NCBI GenBank assembly: GCA_038323835.1
Contig: JBBQHI010000068.1
Coordinates: 1 to 12,909 of the forward strand
Source of the DNA: JACVRW01 sp038323835
Lineage (GTDB): Bacteria; Actinomycetota; Thermoleophilia; Solirubrobacterales; Thermoleophilaceae
Reading direction: 5' to 3'
Length of the DNA: 12,909 nucleotides
Position numbers and translations under genes: made by a program. Below, piece by piece: positions 4,922 to 12,843 of the stretch (position 1 is the stretch's first letter; each line of letters begins with the position of its first letter). The notes beneath the pieces are model-generated. The model saw nothing but the letters and a program-made list of their open reading frames with translations, did not search any database and had not been told where the DNA came from.

Positions 4922-7900
4922 ACATCCGAGGGAGAGCACGCCGCCTCGCGATCGCCGTCCTGTTCGCGTGCCTGATCGCGGCCGCGCCTGCGCTGGGCGC
5001 CTTCCCCGGCTCGAATCCGGATGAGGGCGTGCGGCTGAACGCGCCGAACGACCCGGACTTCGACGCCTGCGAGACCGACAACATCGGGGGGGCCACCTGC
5101 TCGAACGTCTTCGACGAGGAGCTGGAGCGCTTCGGCTTCGCACCCAGCGCCGCGCAGGCCACGGCCCTGTACAAGCCCCCGTTCGACGCGCACGTGACCC
5201 GCCTGCAGGGGCAGAACACGCTGGCCGGCCGCAACCCGCTCGGACAGGTCTCGGGCGTGTCGGCCGACCGGGCCTGGAAGCGCTCGATCGGGCGGCCCGA
5301 CGTGGAGATCGCGATTCTCGACACCGGCATTCGCTGGAACAACACGCAGCTCCGGAAGAAGATCGCTCTCAACGAGGGCGAGCTTCCCACCCCGCAGACC
5401 ACCGGGGGCGCCGCCTGCGCGCAGGACGACTGCAACGGCGACGGTGCGTTCGACGTGGACGACTTCGCCAACGACCCGCGGGTGTCGAAGACCGCGGGCG
5501 ACGACGAGGCGGACAGCCTGCTCGACGCGAGCGACCTGATCGCGACGTTCAGCGGCGACGGCGACGACGACGGCAACGGCTATGCCGACGACATCGCGGG
5601 CTGGGACTTCTTCGAGGACGACAACGACCCCTACGACGCGTCGAGCTACTCGAGCGCGGAGAACCACGGATCCGGCCGTGCGGCCGAGGCGGGCGCCGAG
5701 ACGAACGAGGGTGCCGGCGGCACCGGCGTGTGCCCGCGCTGCCAGATCGTGCCGCTGCGCGTTTGGGACACCTTCGTGGTCGACACCGACAACTTCGGCC
5801 AGGCCGTGCTCTACGCCGGGGACAACCACATCGAGGTGGTGGAGGGCGCGTCGGGTGGCCTCTTCAACTCTCGCTTCGCGCGGGCCGCCTTCGACCAGGC
5901 CTACCGCAAGGGCACCTTCTTCGCGATCGTCTCCTCCGACCTCAACACCTCGGACCACAACATCCCGACCCTCTACGACGAGGCGATGCAGGTTCAGGGA
6001 AGCGTCTCCGACGTTGAGGGGCTCGGCCAGAGCGGCGCGGAGGTGGGCGCCTTCCTCGGCAATCTCGGCATCCCGACCTCGGCGCCGATCGGCACCTGGT
6101 TCCGCAACTCGGGCACCACCCAGTACGGCGGCCACGCCCACATCGTGATGCCGGCCGTGACCGGCTCGCAGGCCACCGGCCAGGCGGCGGGAGCGGCGGG
6201 ACTGGTGGCCTCCTACGGGCGCCAGAAGACGGGCGCGGCGCTGGAGCCGAACGAGATCAAGCAGCTGCTGACCATGACGGCGGAGGACGTCGTGCCCCAG
6301 AACACGGCGGGCACCGGCGTGCCGGATCCGGCTCAGGTGGGCTGGGACCAGCACTTCGGCTACGGCCGCCCGGACCTCGGCCTCGCGCTCGAGCGGATCG
6401 ACCAGGGCAAGATCCCGCCGGAGGCCCTGATCACCGGGCCGCAGTGGTTCGCGCCGCTCAACCTGTCACAGCAGAACAGCGTCCAGATCAGCGGCCGCCT
6501 GTCGGCCAAGCGCGCCGCCGGATACACCTGGACGCTCCAGTGGGCGCCGGGAATCGAGCCCACGGAGGCCGACTTCCACGACGTGAACACGCAGACCAAC
6601 GCGACGCCCCTCGACGGGACGCTCGGCACGATCGACCTCACGGCGGTCCGAGCGGCGCTCGACGCGCGACCCGGAGGCGGCGCCACCACCGACGCCACCG
6701 CGCCGGCCAAGGGACCGGGTGACAAGGACCCCAACGAACCCGCCTTCACCGTGCGGGTGGTGGTCACGGACTCTTCGGGCAATCGCGGCGAGGACCGCAA
6801 GGTGCTCTTCGACTACCGCGACACCACGCTCCACTCAGGCTGGTCGCGCAAGACCGGCACCGGCGGCGAGGCCTCCCAGCGCCTGTTCGACCTCGACGGC
6901 GACAACGCGCTCGACATCGTGCAGGCCGACTCCAGCGGCGAGCTGAGCGTCCTGAAGGCCGACGGCACGCCGCTCCCGAGCTTCAACGGCGGCCAGCCGG
7001 TGAGGACCCAGACCTACGCGAACGTCCATCCGGGGGCGCCCTCCTACGCCCAGGTGGCCCCGCCGCGCGAGGTGCTGCGCACGCCCGCGATCGGCGACAT
7101 CGACGGGGACCTCGAGCCCGAGATCGTGGACTCCGCCGGCGAGCACGTGTATGCCTGGAACGCGGACGGGAGCGTGGTGCCGGGGTTCCCGGTTCGGCTC
7201 GACCCGTCCAAGTCCACCCCGGCGCTGCGAACGCGCGACAACCACATCAAGCGTGGCTTCACCGCGTCGCCGACGCTCGGCGACCTCGTGGGCGGGCCCG
7301 CGCTCGAGATCGTGGTACCCGGCCTGGACGGGCACGTGTACGCGTGGAGCGGTCAGGGCAACCTGCTGCCGGGCTTCCCCAGCAAGCTCAGGGATCCGAC
7401 CGTGCCGGGAGCGGAGATCATCAACACGGCGGCCGTGGGAAACATCGCCGGGGACTCGCGGCCGGAGATCGTGGTGCCCACCGCCGAGTTCGACCCGAAC
7501 CCGACCGCGCCCGGGGCGCCCGCGGGACCGGTCGACCTGGCGGGGACGATTCGCGGCGGCGTGACGAACATCCTGGCCAACGCGCTGGGCGGCAGCGGGC
7601 GCGTGTACGCGCTCGGCGCGAACGGCTCGGTCCTGCCGGGCTGGCCCATCAAGCCGAACGGCGCGGTGCCCGACGCGCTTCCGCTCGTGGGGCCCGGGGT
7701 GGACCACGTGCTGGCGAACGTGGACTCCGACCCCCTGCTCGAGGTGATCGGCAACGTGGCCACCGGCGACGTGGAGGCCCATAACGGCGACGGCTCGCTC
7801 GTCACCTCCTACGACTCCACTCCGCCCGGCGGCGAGAACGTGGACAAGTCGCATGTGCTCAACCTGTTCGAGAACCCGATCGTGGCCGACCTCGACTCGA

Positions 7901-9177
7901 CCCTGCCCGGGCCGGAGGTCATCAAGGGCGGGCTCACGCTCAACCAGCTGGTGAACCTGGGCGTGGCGGTGGGGCAGAACCTCCCCTACAACCACGTGGT
8001 GCAGGCCTGGAACGGGCAGACCGGGGTGTCGCTGCCGGCCTACCCGCAGGCGGTGGAGGACTACCAGCTGCTCTCGAGCCCGGCGGTGGCGGACGTCTCC
8101 TCGGCGGCGGGCAAGGAGGTGCTCGTGGGCACCGGCCTCTACTACCTGCGCGACATCAACTCCATGGGCGAGGAGGGCGCCGGCTGGCCCAAGTTCACCG
8201 GCGGCTGGCTGTTCGGCGTGCCGGCGGTGGGCGACGTGGACGGCGACGGCAACCTCGAGGTGTCCGCGCTGACGCGCGAGGGCTACTCGTTCCTGTGGGA
8301 CACCGACAAGCCCGCGTGCGGCACCAACGACGAGTGGTGGACCTCACGCCACGACGAGTGGTCCACCGGCGCCTACGGCACGGACAGCCGCCCGCCGGGC
8401 ACCCCCCGGCAGCTCGGCGTGACGCGCAGCGGCAGGTCGGTGACGCTCAGCTTCACCGCGCCGGGCGATGACTGGCTCTGCGGGACGGCCCGCCGCTACC
8501 GGATCGTGAAGGCGTCGGGATCGATCCAGGACCCGGGCGACGGCACGGTGGTCGGCGACTTCGACGCGGACGCCTCGGCCGGGCAGACCGAGACGCACAC
8601 GGTGGCGGACATCGGCCAGGCCACCCGCGTGGCGGTGCTCTACCAGGACGCCGCCGGGAACTGGGGCCGCCTCGCCTCCGCGGCCGTGCCCGCGCCGCAC
8701 GCGGGCTTCCTGTTCGGGAGGGGCAGCCCGGGCACGTCGTTCAGCGCCACCAGCGGCAACGTCAAGCGCGCCTCGCGCTTCTTCCTCTATTTCCCGGCCA
8801 CGGTGAGCGCGCTGACCATTCACGCGGACGGCAACGGCGGCGGCACCGGCTCGCAGAAGATGCGCGGCATCATCTACGCCGACGCTGCAGGCCAGCCCGG
8901 CAAGCTGCTGAACCACACCTTCGAGGGTGTCGTGAGCGCCGGGGCCGCCGCGTCCTGGGTGCGGCTCCAGCTCCCGTTTCAGATCGATCTGAAGCCCGGG
9001 TACTACTGGCTCGGCATCCAGTCCGGCCTGAACCACAACGTGACCCGCTATTCGTGGGCGCCGCAGGCCCAGGGGCGGCGCTACAACCTCGACAGCTACC
9101 TGGATGGCGCGGCGAGCCCATTTGGCGCGCCGATCACGGACGACCAGTCCATCGCCATCCACGCGCTGGGTTACTGA
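4918..9177 (+). CDS. Secreted S8 (subtilase) peptidase with FG-GAP/VCBS beta-propeller
   Basis: Residue numbers count from the GTG at 5029, giving 1382 residues. The peptidase domain (about 80-460) has the catalytic aspartate in I-L-D-T-G (Asp98), the histidine in N-H-G-S-G-R-A (His213) and the serine in T-G-S-Q-A-T-G (Ser380). These replace the usual HGTHVAG and GTSMATP, but each catalytic residue is kept. The usual G-N oxyanion motif is not evident; S-S-D-L-N (302-306) lies there. Two acidic insertions (133-150 and 176-203, such as D-G-N-G-Y-A-D-D-I) look like calcium sites. About eight FG-GAP/VCBS-type blades with D-x-D-G-D-like loops span 619-1090, followed by an Fn3-like part (1120-1220) and a C-terminal beta domain. 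The first canonical start, GTG 5029, would omit a clear signal peptide encoded in frame just upstream (L-A-I-A-V-L-F-A-C-L-I-A-A-A-P-A-L-G-A, 4948-5004). I therefore begin at CTG 4918, the only start-like codon available. The true start is uncertain. The amidotransferase gene follows after 12 bp. Confidence 0.85.
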   Translation: MNIRGRARRLAIAVLFACLIAAAPALGAFPGSNPDEGVRLNAPNDPDFDACETDNIGGATCSNVFDEELERFGFAPSAAQATALYKPPFDAHVTRLQGQNTLAGRNPLGQVSGVSADRAWKRSIGRPDVEIAILDTGIRWNNTQLRKKIALNEGELPTPQTTGGAACAQDDCNGDGAFDVDDFANDPRVSKTAGDDEADSLLDASDLIATFSGDGDDDGNGYADDIAGWDFFEDDNDPYDASSYSSAENHGSGRAAEAGAETNEGAGGTGVCPRCQIVPLRVWDTFVVDTDNFGQAVLYAGDNHIEVVEGASGGLFNSRFARAAFDQAYRKGTFFAIVSSDLNTSDHNIPTLYDEAMQVQGSVSDVEGLGQSGAEVGAFLGNLGIPTSAPIGTWFRNSGTTQYGGHAHIVMPAVTGSQATGQAAGAAGLVASYGRQKTGAALEPNEIKQLLTMTAEDVVPQNTAGTGVPDPAQVGWDQHFGYGRPDLGLALERIDQGKIPPEALITGPQWFAPLNLSQQNSVQISGRLSAKRAAGYTWTLQWAPGIEPTEADFHDVNTQTNATPLDGTLGTIDLTAVRAALDARPGGGATTDATAPAKGPGDKDPNEPAFTVRVVVTDSSGNRGEDRKVLFDYRDTTLHSGWSRKTGTGGEASQRLFDLDGDNALDIVQADSSGELSVLKADGTPLPSFNGGQPVRTQTYANVHPGAPSYAQVAPPREVLRTPAIGDIDGDLEPEIVDSAGEHVYAWNADGSVVPGFPVRLDPSKSTPALRTRDNHIKRGFTASPTLGDLVGGPALEIVVPGLDGHVYAWSGQGNLLPGFPSKLRDPTVPGAEIINTAAVGNIAGDSRPEIVVPTAEFDPNPTAPGAPAGPVDLAGTIRGGVTNILANALGGSGRVYALGANGSVLPGWPIKPNGAVPDALPLVGPGVDHVLANVDSDPLLEVIGNVATGDVEAHNGDGSLVTSYDSTPPGGENVDKSHVLNLFENPIVADLDSTLPGPEVIKGGLTLNQLVNLGVAVGQNLPYNHVVQAWNGQTGVSLPAYPQAVEDYQLLSSPAVADVSSAAGKEVLVGTGLYYLRDINSMGEEGAGWPKFTGGWLFGVPAVGDVDGDGNLEVSALTREGYSFLWDTDKPACGTNDEWWTSRHDEWSTGAYGTDSRPPGTPRQLGVTRSGRSVTLSFTAPGDDWLCGTARRYRIVKASGSIQDPGDGTVVGDFDADASAGQTETHTVADIGQATRVAVLYQDAAGNWGRLASAAVPAPHAGFLFGRGSPGTSFSATSGNVKRASRFFLYFPATVSALTIHADGNGGGTGSQKMRGIIYADAAGQPGKLLNHTFEGVVSAGAAASWVRLQLPFQIDLKPGYYWLGIQSGLNHNVTRYSWAPQAQGRRYNLDSYLDGAASPFGAPITDDQSIAIHALGY

Positions 9178-9189
9178 GCAGGCCGACCC

Positions 9190-10023
9190 GTGTGCCGCTG
9201 GCTCGCGTACTACGGGAACCCGGTCCGGCCCGAGGTTCTCCTCTACGACGCGGAGAACTCCCTGGTGGAGCAGAGTCGCCGGGACCGGCTGGCGGGCGGC
9301 TATTCCAACGCCGACGGCTTCGGGCTCGGGTGGTACGGCAACCGGGACACCCCCGGCGTGTACCGCAGCGTCGCGCCGGCGTGGGGCGACCGCAACCTGC
9401 GCGAGCTGGCCGGGCAGATCGAGTCGCGGCTCTTCCTGGCCCACATCCGCGCGGCCACGGGCACGCCCGTGGAGCAGACCAACTGTCATCCGTTCCGGTT
9501 CGGGCGGTGGCTGTTCGTGCACAACGGGTTCATCGCCGACTACCTCCGCCTGCGGCGCGATCTGCTGCTCGCGGTGGATCCCGACGTGTTCATGGGCATC
9601 GAGGGCACGACGGACTCCGAGCTGATGTTCCATCTCGCCGTGACGTTCGGGCTCGAGGAGGAGCCCCTGGCCGCGCTCGAGCGCATGGCCGGCTTCGTGG
9701 AGGACACAGCTCGCCGTCACGGCGTGGAGGAGCCGCGGCAGATGACCGTGGGGCTGAGCGACGGCGAGCGCCTGTACGCGGCGCGCTACGCGAGCGGCCC
9801 GGTGGTGAACTCGCTCTACGTGTCCGCCGACGCGAGTGCCGTGCGAGCGCTCTATCCCGACGAGGAGCGGTTCCGGGAGCTCGGCGACGAGGCGCGCGCG
9901 GTCGTGTCGGAGCCGCTGGGCGACCTGCCCGGCGTCTGGCAGGAGGTGCCGACGGGCACCGCGCTCATCGTTCAGGCCGGCGAGGACGAGCAGGTGCCCT
10001 TCACGCCACGACCGCCGGGCTGA
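9190..10023 (+). CDS. Class II glutamine amidotransferase (YafJ/EgtC-like)
   Basis: The 277-residue protein begins M-C-R-W-L-A-Y-Y-G. After removal of the first methionine, Cys2 becomes the N-terminal nucleophile of this Ntn-hydrolase family. Other signature parts are G-F-G-L-G-W-Y (43-49), L-A-H-I-R-A-A-T (83-90), N-C-H-P-F (98-102), H-N-G (111-113) and T-T-D-S-E (140-144). The family hydrolyses the glutamine side chain or, as in EgtC, a gamma-glutamyl amide. No other ergothioneine genes are present, so EgtC is not claimed. The GTG start is fixed by the need for Cys at position 2. There is only a weak ribosome site (GAGCAGG). With 12 bp to the peptidase stop, the two are probably co-transcribed, although one is secreted and this one is cytoplasmic. 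Confidence 0.88.
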   Translation: MCRWLAYYGNPVRPEVLLYDAENSLVEQSRRDRLAGGYSNADGFGLGWYGNRDTPGVYRSVAPAWGDRNLRELAGQIESRLFLAHIRAATGTPVEQTNCHPFRFGRWLFVHNGFIADYLRLRRDLLLAVDPDVFMGIEGTTDSELMFHLAVTFGLEEEPLAALERMAGFVEDTARRHGVEEPRQMTVGLSDGERLYAARYASGPVVNSLYVSADASAVRALYPDEERFRELGDEARAVVSEPLGDLPGVWQEVPTGTALIVQAGEDEQVPFTPRPPG

Positions 10024-10084
10024 GCCGCGCCGACCCTCACGCCCGCCGCCCCTGCTTTTCATTAGGTTCCTGCCCGTGCGCGGC

Positions 10085-10171
10085 ATGAGCGTTGGAGCGA
10101 CGATCGCGCTGGGCACAGTGGTGGGCCTGGCGATGGGGATCGTGATCAGCGTGGTGGCCCTGATCGCGTGA
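10085..10171 (+). CDS. 28-residue hydrophobic peptide, single membrane segment
   Basis: The frame reads M-S-V-G-A-T-I-A-L-G-T-V-V-G, then a hydrophobic run ending S-V-V-A-L-I-A. It is one membrane helix with no charged residue. Its TGA (10169-10171) shares its last base with the ATG of the exporter ATPase (TGATG), the arrangement used for translational coupling. A possible -10 (TAGGTT, 10063-10068) lies just upstream in the only AT-richer spot between the amidotransferase and the exporter. No Shine-Dalgarno is seen. It may be a real small membrane protein linked to the exporter, a leader peptide controlling its translation, or a chance frame. I do not recognise a family. Confidence 0.45.
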   Translation: MSVGATIALGTVVGLAMGIVISVVALIA

Positions 10172-11145
10172 TGGCCGAGGCGCCCACCACGCCGGCCGTC
10201 GAGGCGAGGTCCCTGCGGCGGACTTTCAAGGGCAACATCGAAGCCGTCCGTGACATCGACCTCACTATCTCCCGGGGCGAGGTTTTCGGCTTCCTCGGAC
10301 CCAACGGCGCCGGCAAGACGACGACGGTGCGAATGCTCTGCACCCTCCTCCCGCCCACCGCGGGGAGCGCAAGCGTCGCCGGCATCGACGTGGTGGCCGA
10401 CCCGGCCGAGGTGCGGCGGCGGATCGGCGTCGCGCTGCAGGAGATCGGGCTGGATCCGATCGTGAGCGGCCGCGAGCTGCTCGAGCTCCAGTGCGGCCTG
10501 TACGGGATCAGGGGGGCGGAGGCGAAGACACGCGCGGCCGAGCTGCTCGAGCTCGTCGGGCTCAGCGACGCCGCCGACCGGCGCACCAAGACCTACTCGG
10601 GCGGCATGAAGCGCCGCCTGGACCTGGCCAGCGCGCTCGTCCATTCGCCCGAGGTGCTGTTCCTCGACGAGCCCACGACCGGCCTGGACCCGGCCTCGCG
10701 GCTGACCGTCTGGGACGAGGTCCGCCGCATCAACGCCGCCGGAACCACCGTCTTCCTCACCACGCAGTACATGGAGGAGGCCGACCAGCTCTGCAACCGG
10801 CTCGCGATCATCGACGCGGGCGTGATCGTCGCGGAGGGCACGCCCGAGCGGCTGAAGACCGAGATGGGGCACGACGTGGTGACGCTCGCGCTGGCCGGCT
10901 CCGACGCCACGGCCACCGAGAGCGCCATCGGCGAGCTGCCGGGCCTGGAGCGCGTCGTGGCCGAGACGGACGCGCTGGCGCTGTACGTGGAGGACGGAGC
11001 CGGCTCGATCGTCGAGATCGTTCGGCGCCTCGACGCGGCGTCGATCCGGGTGGGCGCCATCGCCGTCTCCCAGCCGTCGCTCGACGACGTGTTCCTCCAG
11101 GCCACCGGCCGGCGCCTCGAGGGCGCGGAGGAGGGGCCCGCGTGA
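10171..11145 (+). CDS. ABC exporter ATPase, DrrA type
   Basis: Numbers here count from the GTG codon at 10168, directly before the ATG at 10171. Walker A is G-P-N-G-A-G-K-T (44-51), the Q-loop glutamine is Gln91, the signature is Y-S-G-G-M (143-147), Walker B is V-L-F-L-D-E-P (163-169) with a G-L-D-P D-loop. The switch histidine is Gln200 in L-T-T-Q-Y-M-E-E-A-D, as is usual in the daunorubicin-resistance (DrrA) group. About 100 residues after the nucleotide-binding domain form the extra C-terminal domain of that group. It powers export of an unidentified, probably hydrophobic compound together with the permease encoded next, whose start overlaps its stop by four bases. Start by ATG or GTG cannot be separated; TGATG overlap with the micro-ORF favours ATG. 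Confidence 0.92.
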   Translation: MAEAPTTPAVEARSLRRTFKGNIEAVRDIDLTISRGEVFGFLGPNGAGKTTTVRMLCTLLPPTAGSASVAGIDVVADPAEVRRRIGVALQEIGLDPIVSGRELLELQCGLYGIRGAEAKTRAAELLELVGLSDAADRRTKTYSGGMKRRLDLASALVHSPEVLFLDEPTTGLDPASRLTVWDEVRRINAAGTTVFLTTQYMEEADQLCNRLAIIDAGVIVAEGTPERLKTEMGHDVVTLALAGSDATATESAIGELPGLERVVAETDALALYVEDGAGSIVEIVRRLDAASIRVGAIAVSQPSLDDVFLQATGRRLEGAEEGPA

Positions 11146-11897
11146 CCGAGGTGGTTCTGCTCGGCCGCCGGGCGGTGCGCGAGATCGCCCGCTATCCCGC
11201 AGCCACGATCCCGGCGCTGTTCATCCCGCTCTTCTTCCTGGCGGTGAACGTCGGCCAGGTCTCCAAGACCTTCCCCAGCTCCACGCCGTTCCTCAACGGG
11301 CAGAGCTACGTGGCCTTCCAGCTGCCGGTGTCGCTCATGTTCGCGGTGGCCACCGCGAGCTCGGGCCTCGCGCTCGTGACCGAGATCGACCTTGGCTACT
11401 TCGACAAGCTGCTCGCCGCACCGATCCGGCGCTCGTCGATCATCTTCGGGCGGCTGTGCGCCGACCTCGTGCGCGGCATCCTCGGCTCCACCGTGGTGCT
11501 TCTCGCCGGGCTGGCACTCGGCGCCCACATGGAGACCGGCGTGCTCGGCGCCGTGGTGCTGGTGGTGCTGGCCGCGATGTTCGGGGTGGGTTACGCGGGC
11601 TTCGGCATCCTCGTGGCCCTGCGGACGCGCAACGTCCAGGCCACGAACACAAGCTTCCTGCTCTTCTTCCCGCTCCTCTTCCTGACGCCGAACTTCGTGC
11701 CCTTCGATCTCCTCTCCCCGCTGATGGAGGTGCTCGCCCGCGCGAACCCGGTGAGCTACGTGATCGTGGGGCTGCGATCGCTGGTGATCGAGGGCTGGGA
11801 CCTGGACAAGCTCGCGGCCTGTGTGGGCGTGACCGTCGCGCTGGTGGTGGGGCTCACCGCCCTTTCGCTGCGGGCGATCGCCACGTACGATCGCTGA
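11142..11897 (+). CDS. ABC-2 type permease, DrrB type
   Basis: The 251-residue protein has about six hydrophobic helices (around 21-37, 58-80, 108-128, 132-160, 171-190 and 225-245). E-I-D-L-G-Y-F-D-K-L-L-A-A-P-I (81-95) matches the conserved E-x-x-x-G-x-x-x-x-L-L-x-x-P loop of ABC-2 exporters, and A-N-P-V-S-Y (201-206) the N-P-x-x-Y motif before the last helix. It forms the membrane channel partner of the DrrA-type ATPase. The GTG start at 11142 overlaps the ATPase stop as GTGA, and GGAGGAGG (11127-11134) lies seven bases before it, so coupled translation is likely. Exported substrate is unknown. Confidence 0.92.
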   Translation: MTEVVLLGRRAVREIARYPAATIPALFIPLFFLAVNVGQVSKTFPSSTPFLNGQSYVAFQLPVSLMFAVATASSGLALVTEIDLGYFDKLLAAPIRRSSIIFGRLCADLVRGILGSTVVLLAGLALGAHMETGVLGAVVLVVLAAMFGVGYAGFGILVALRTRNVQATNTSFLLFFPLLFLTPNFVPFDLLSPLMEVLARANPVSYVIVGLRSLVIEGWDLDKLAACVGVTVALVVGLTALSLRAIATYDR

Positions 11898-11934
11898 GGC
11901 ACATCGCGGTGATGCGCGAGCGGATCGCCACCGG

Positions 11935-11972
11935 AGGGCGGCGGGTCATCACGCCGACCCTCGTCGCCGCCT
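11935..11972. terminator. Hairpin between convergent exporter and exported-protein genes
   Basis: An outer stem (GGCGGC with GCCGCC, 11937-11942/11966-11971) continues into an inner stem (GGGTC 11943-11947 with GACCC 11956-11960), interrupted by four unpaired bases on one side. It lies between the exporter stop at 11897 and the convergent stop at 11989, with no T-run on either strand. Its position suggests a shared terminator. Confidence 0.4.
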
Positions 11973-11988
11973 CAGGCGTGCGCGCCGC

Positions 11989-12657
11989 CTAACGCGCGCG
12001 GAAGCTGAAGTCGAGGTAGGGGCTTCCGGCGACCTGGTAGCTCGTGTTGACCGCCACCCAGAACTCCGTGCCCGCAGGGATGTGGGCAGTGCCGTTGCTC
12101 GTGCAGGACGACGTCGGCCCGTTCAGTGCGCACGACAGGAAGACCTGGGGGGAGCTCCCCTCGATCAGCCAGGCCGTCATGTTCTGCCCGTTCGGAACCC
12201 CTGAAGAAAGGCTCATGGACCAGTTCGACACGTCGAGGCCGCCCGGGGGAGCCTTGAACAGCCGGTTCTCGACCGGTGGCGGCTCGAGGTTGTCCGTGAA
12301 GCCCTGCGGGCGGAAGTCGAAGATGCCGCAGCTGCCGCCACCGTTGCAGGTGAGGCGGCCGCGGCCGACGTACGGCGCCGCGCCCACTCCGGGGGCCAGA
12401 TCGGCGTTGGTGATCGTTCCGTCCACGATGTCCGCGCCGAGGAAGGTGGAGACGTCGAAGGTGGTGAGGCTCTCGTCCTTCACGTCGGCGCTCTTGACCT
12501 CGCCGTCGCCGATGTCCACCGATTTCACTTGGCCATCCACGATGTCCGTGCTGAACACGGTGTTGGCGGCGTAGGCGCTCGTGCCTCCGAGCGCGACGAA
12601 CAGAGCAACGTAGGCCACCGCGTTGCCCTTCATGTGACCGAGAAGCCGGCGGAACAT
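11989..12657 (-). CDS. Exported protein with Thermoleophilia-type N-terminus, unknown function
   Basis: The 222-residue protein has a basic start (M-F-R-R-L-L-G-H-M-K) and a hydrophobic segment A-V-A-Y-V-A-L-F-V-A-L-G-G-T-S-A-Y-A (13-30), acting as signal peptide or anchor. Residues 36-89 repeat short units of the form D-I-x-D-G-x-V-K-S-x-D, for example D-I-V-D-G-Q-V-K-S and D-I-G-D-G-E-V-K-S, suggesting a small beta solenoid. The remainder has four cysteines (104, 110, 176, 185), probably in disulfides, and looks like a beta-sandwich (W-V-A-V-N near 200). I recognise the N-terminus plus repeats as very common in Solirubrobacterales proteins, but not the function. The ATG at 12657 has GGGGG five bases upstream, on the minus strand. 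A 16-bp palindrome lies in its upstream region. Confidence 0.8.
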   Translation of the reverse strand: MFRRLLGHMKGNAVAYVALFVALGGTSAYAANTVFSTDIVDGQVKSVDIGDGEVKSADVKDESLTTFDVSTFLGADIVDGTITNADLAPGVGAAPYVGRGRLTCNGGGSCGIFDFRPQGFTDNLEPPPVENRLFKAPPGGLDVSNWSMSLSSGVPNGQNMTAWLIEGSSPQVFLSCALNGPTSSCTSNGTAHIPAGTEFWVAVNTSYQVAGSPYLDFSFRAR

Positions 12658-12678
12658 CTCTACCCCCTTCGAAGCAGG

Positions 12679-12694
12679 ACGGACGCGCGTCCGT
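12679..12694. promoter_or_regulatory. Perfect 16-bp palindrome upstream of the exported-protein gene
   Basis: ACGGACGCGCGTCCGT is fully self-complementary, 22 to 37 bases before the ATG at 12657 and upstream of its ribosome site. It may be an operator for a dimeric regulator, or a hairpin in the mRNA leader. No clear -10/-35 pair can be fixed around it. Confidence 0.35.
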
Positions 12695-12766
12695 GCGGCC
12701 CCTGGGCACCCTCGCGGGTCGGCGCATACTCCCAGTGGCGAGGGGCCGAAACAACCCCCAAGCGCA

Positions 12767-12801
12767 GAGGTCCTCCCCTGCCTGAGCGAGGGGAGGACCT
12801 C
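12767..12801 (-). terminator. Strong hairpin, terminator of the gene entering from the right
   Basis: GAGGTCCTCCCCT pairs perfectly over 13 bases with AGGGGAGGACCTC around a 9-base loop. It lies 43 bp beyond the stop of the minus-strand gene at the right edge and well upstream of the exported-protein start. A smaller hairpin (CGGCCG twice, 12817-12822/12827-12832) sits between. There is no T-run. Confidence 0.6.
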
Positions 12802-12843
12802 ATGTGCTTCGTTGATCGGCCGTCCGCGGCCGGCGAAGGGTCT

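Noticed and set aside
4003..6354. A 783-codon minus-strand open frame across the oxidoreductase and peptidase genes
   Set aside because: Its composition (Arg/Val/Ala/Gly-rich, no motifs) and its overlap with two well-supported genes mark it as a high-GC artefact.
9190..10023. Ergothioneine gene egtC
   Set aside because: The class II amidotransferase fold fits, but no egtA, egtB or egtD genes are nearby and YafJ-like proteins share the same motifs.
10765..10770. Loss of the ABC switch histidine (Gln at residue 200)
   Set aside because: Glutamine at this position with T-T-Q-Y is the normal state in the DrrA group, so it is not a defect.
8344..10872. An 842-codon minus-strand open frame across the peptidase end, amidotransferase and ATPase genes
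   Set aside because: The plus-strand genes carry complete catalytic motifs, and the antisense product has none and is typical low-complexity GC-rich translation.
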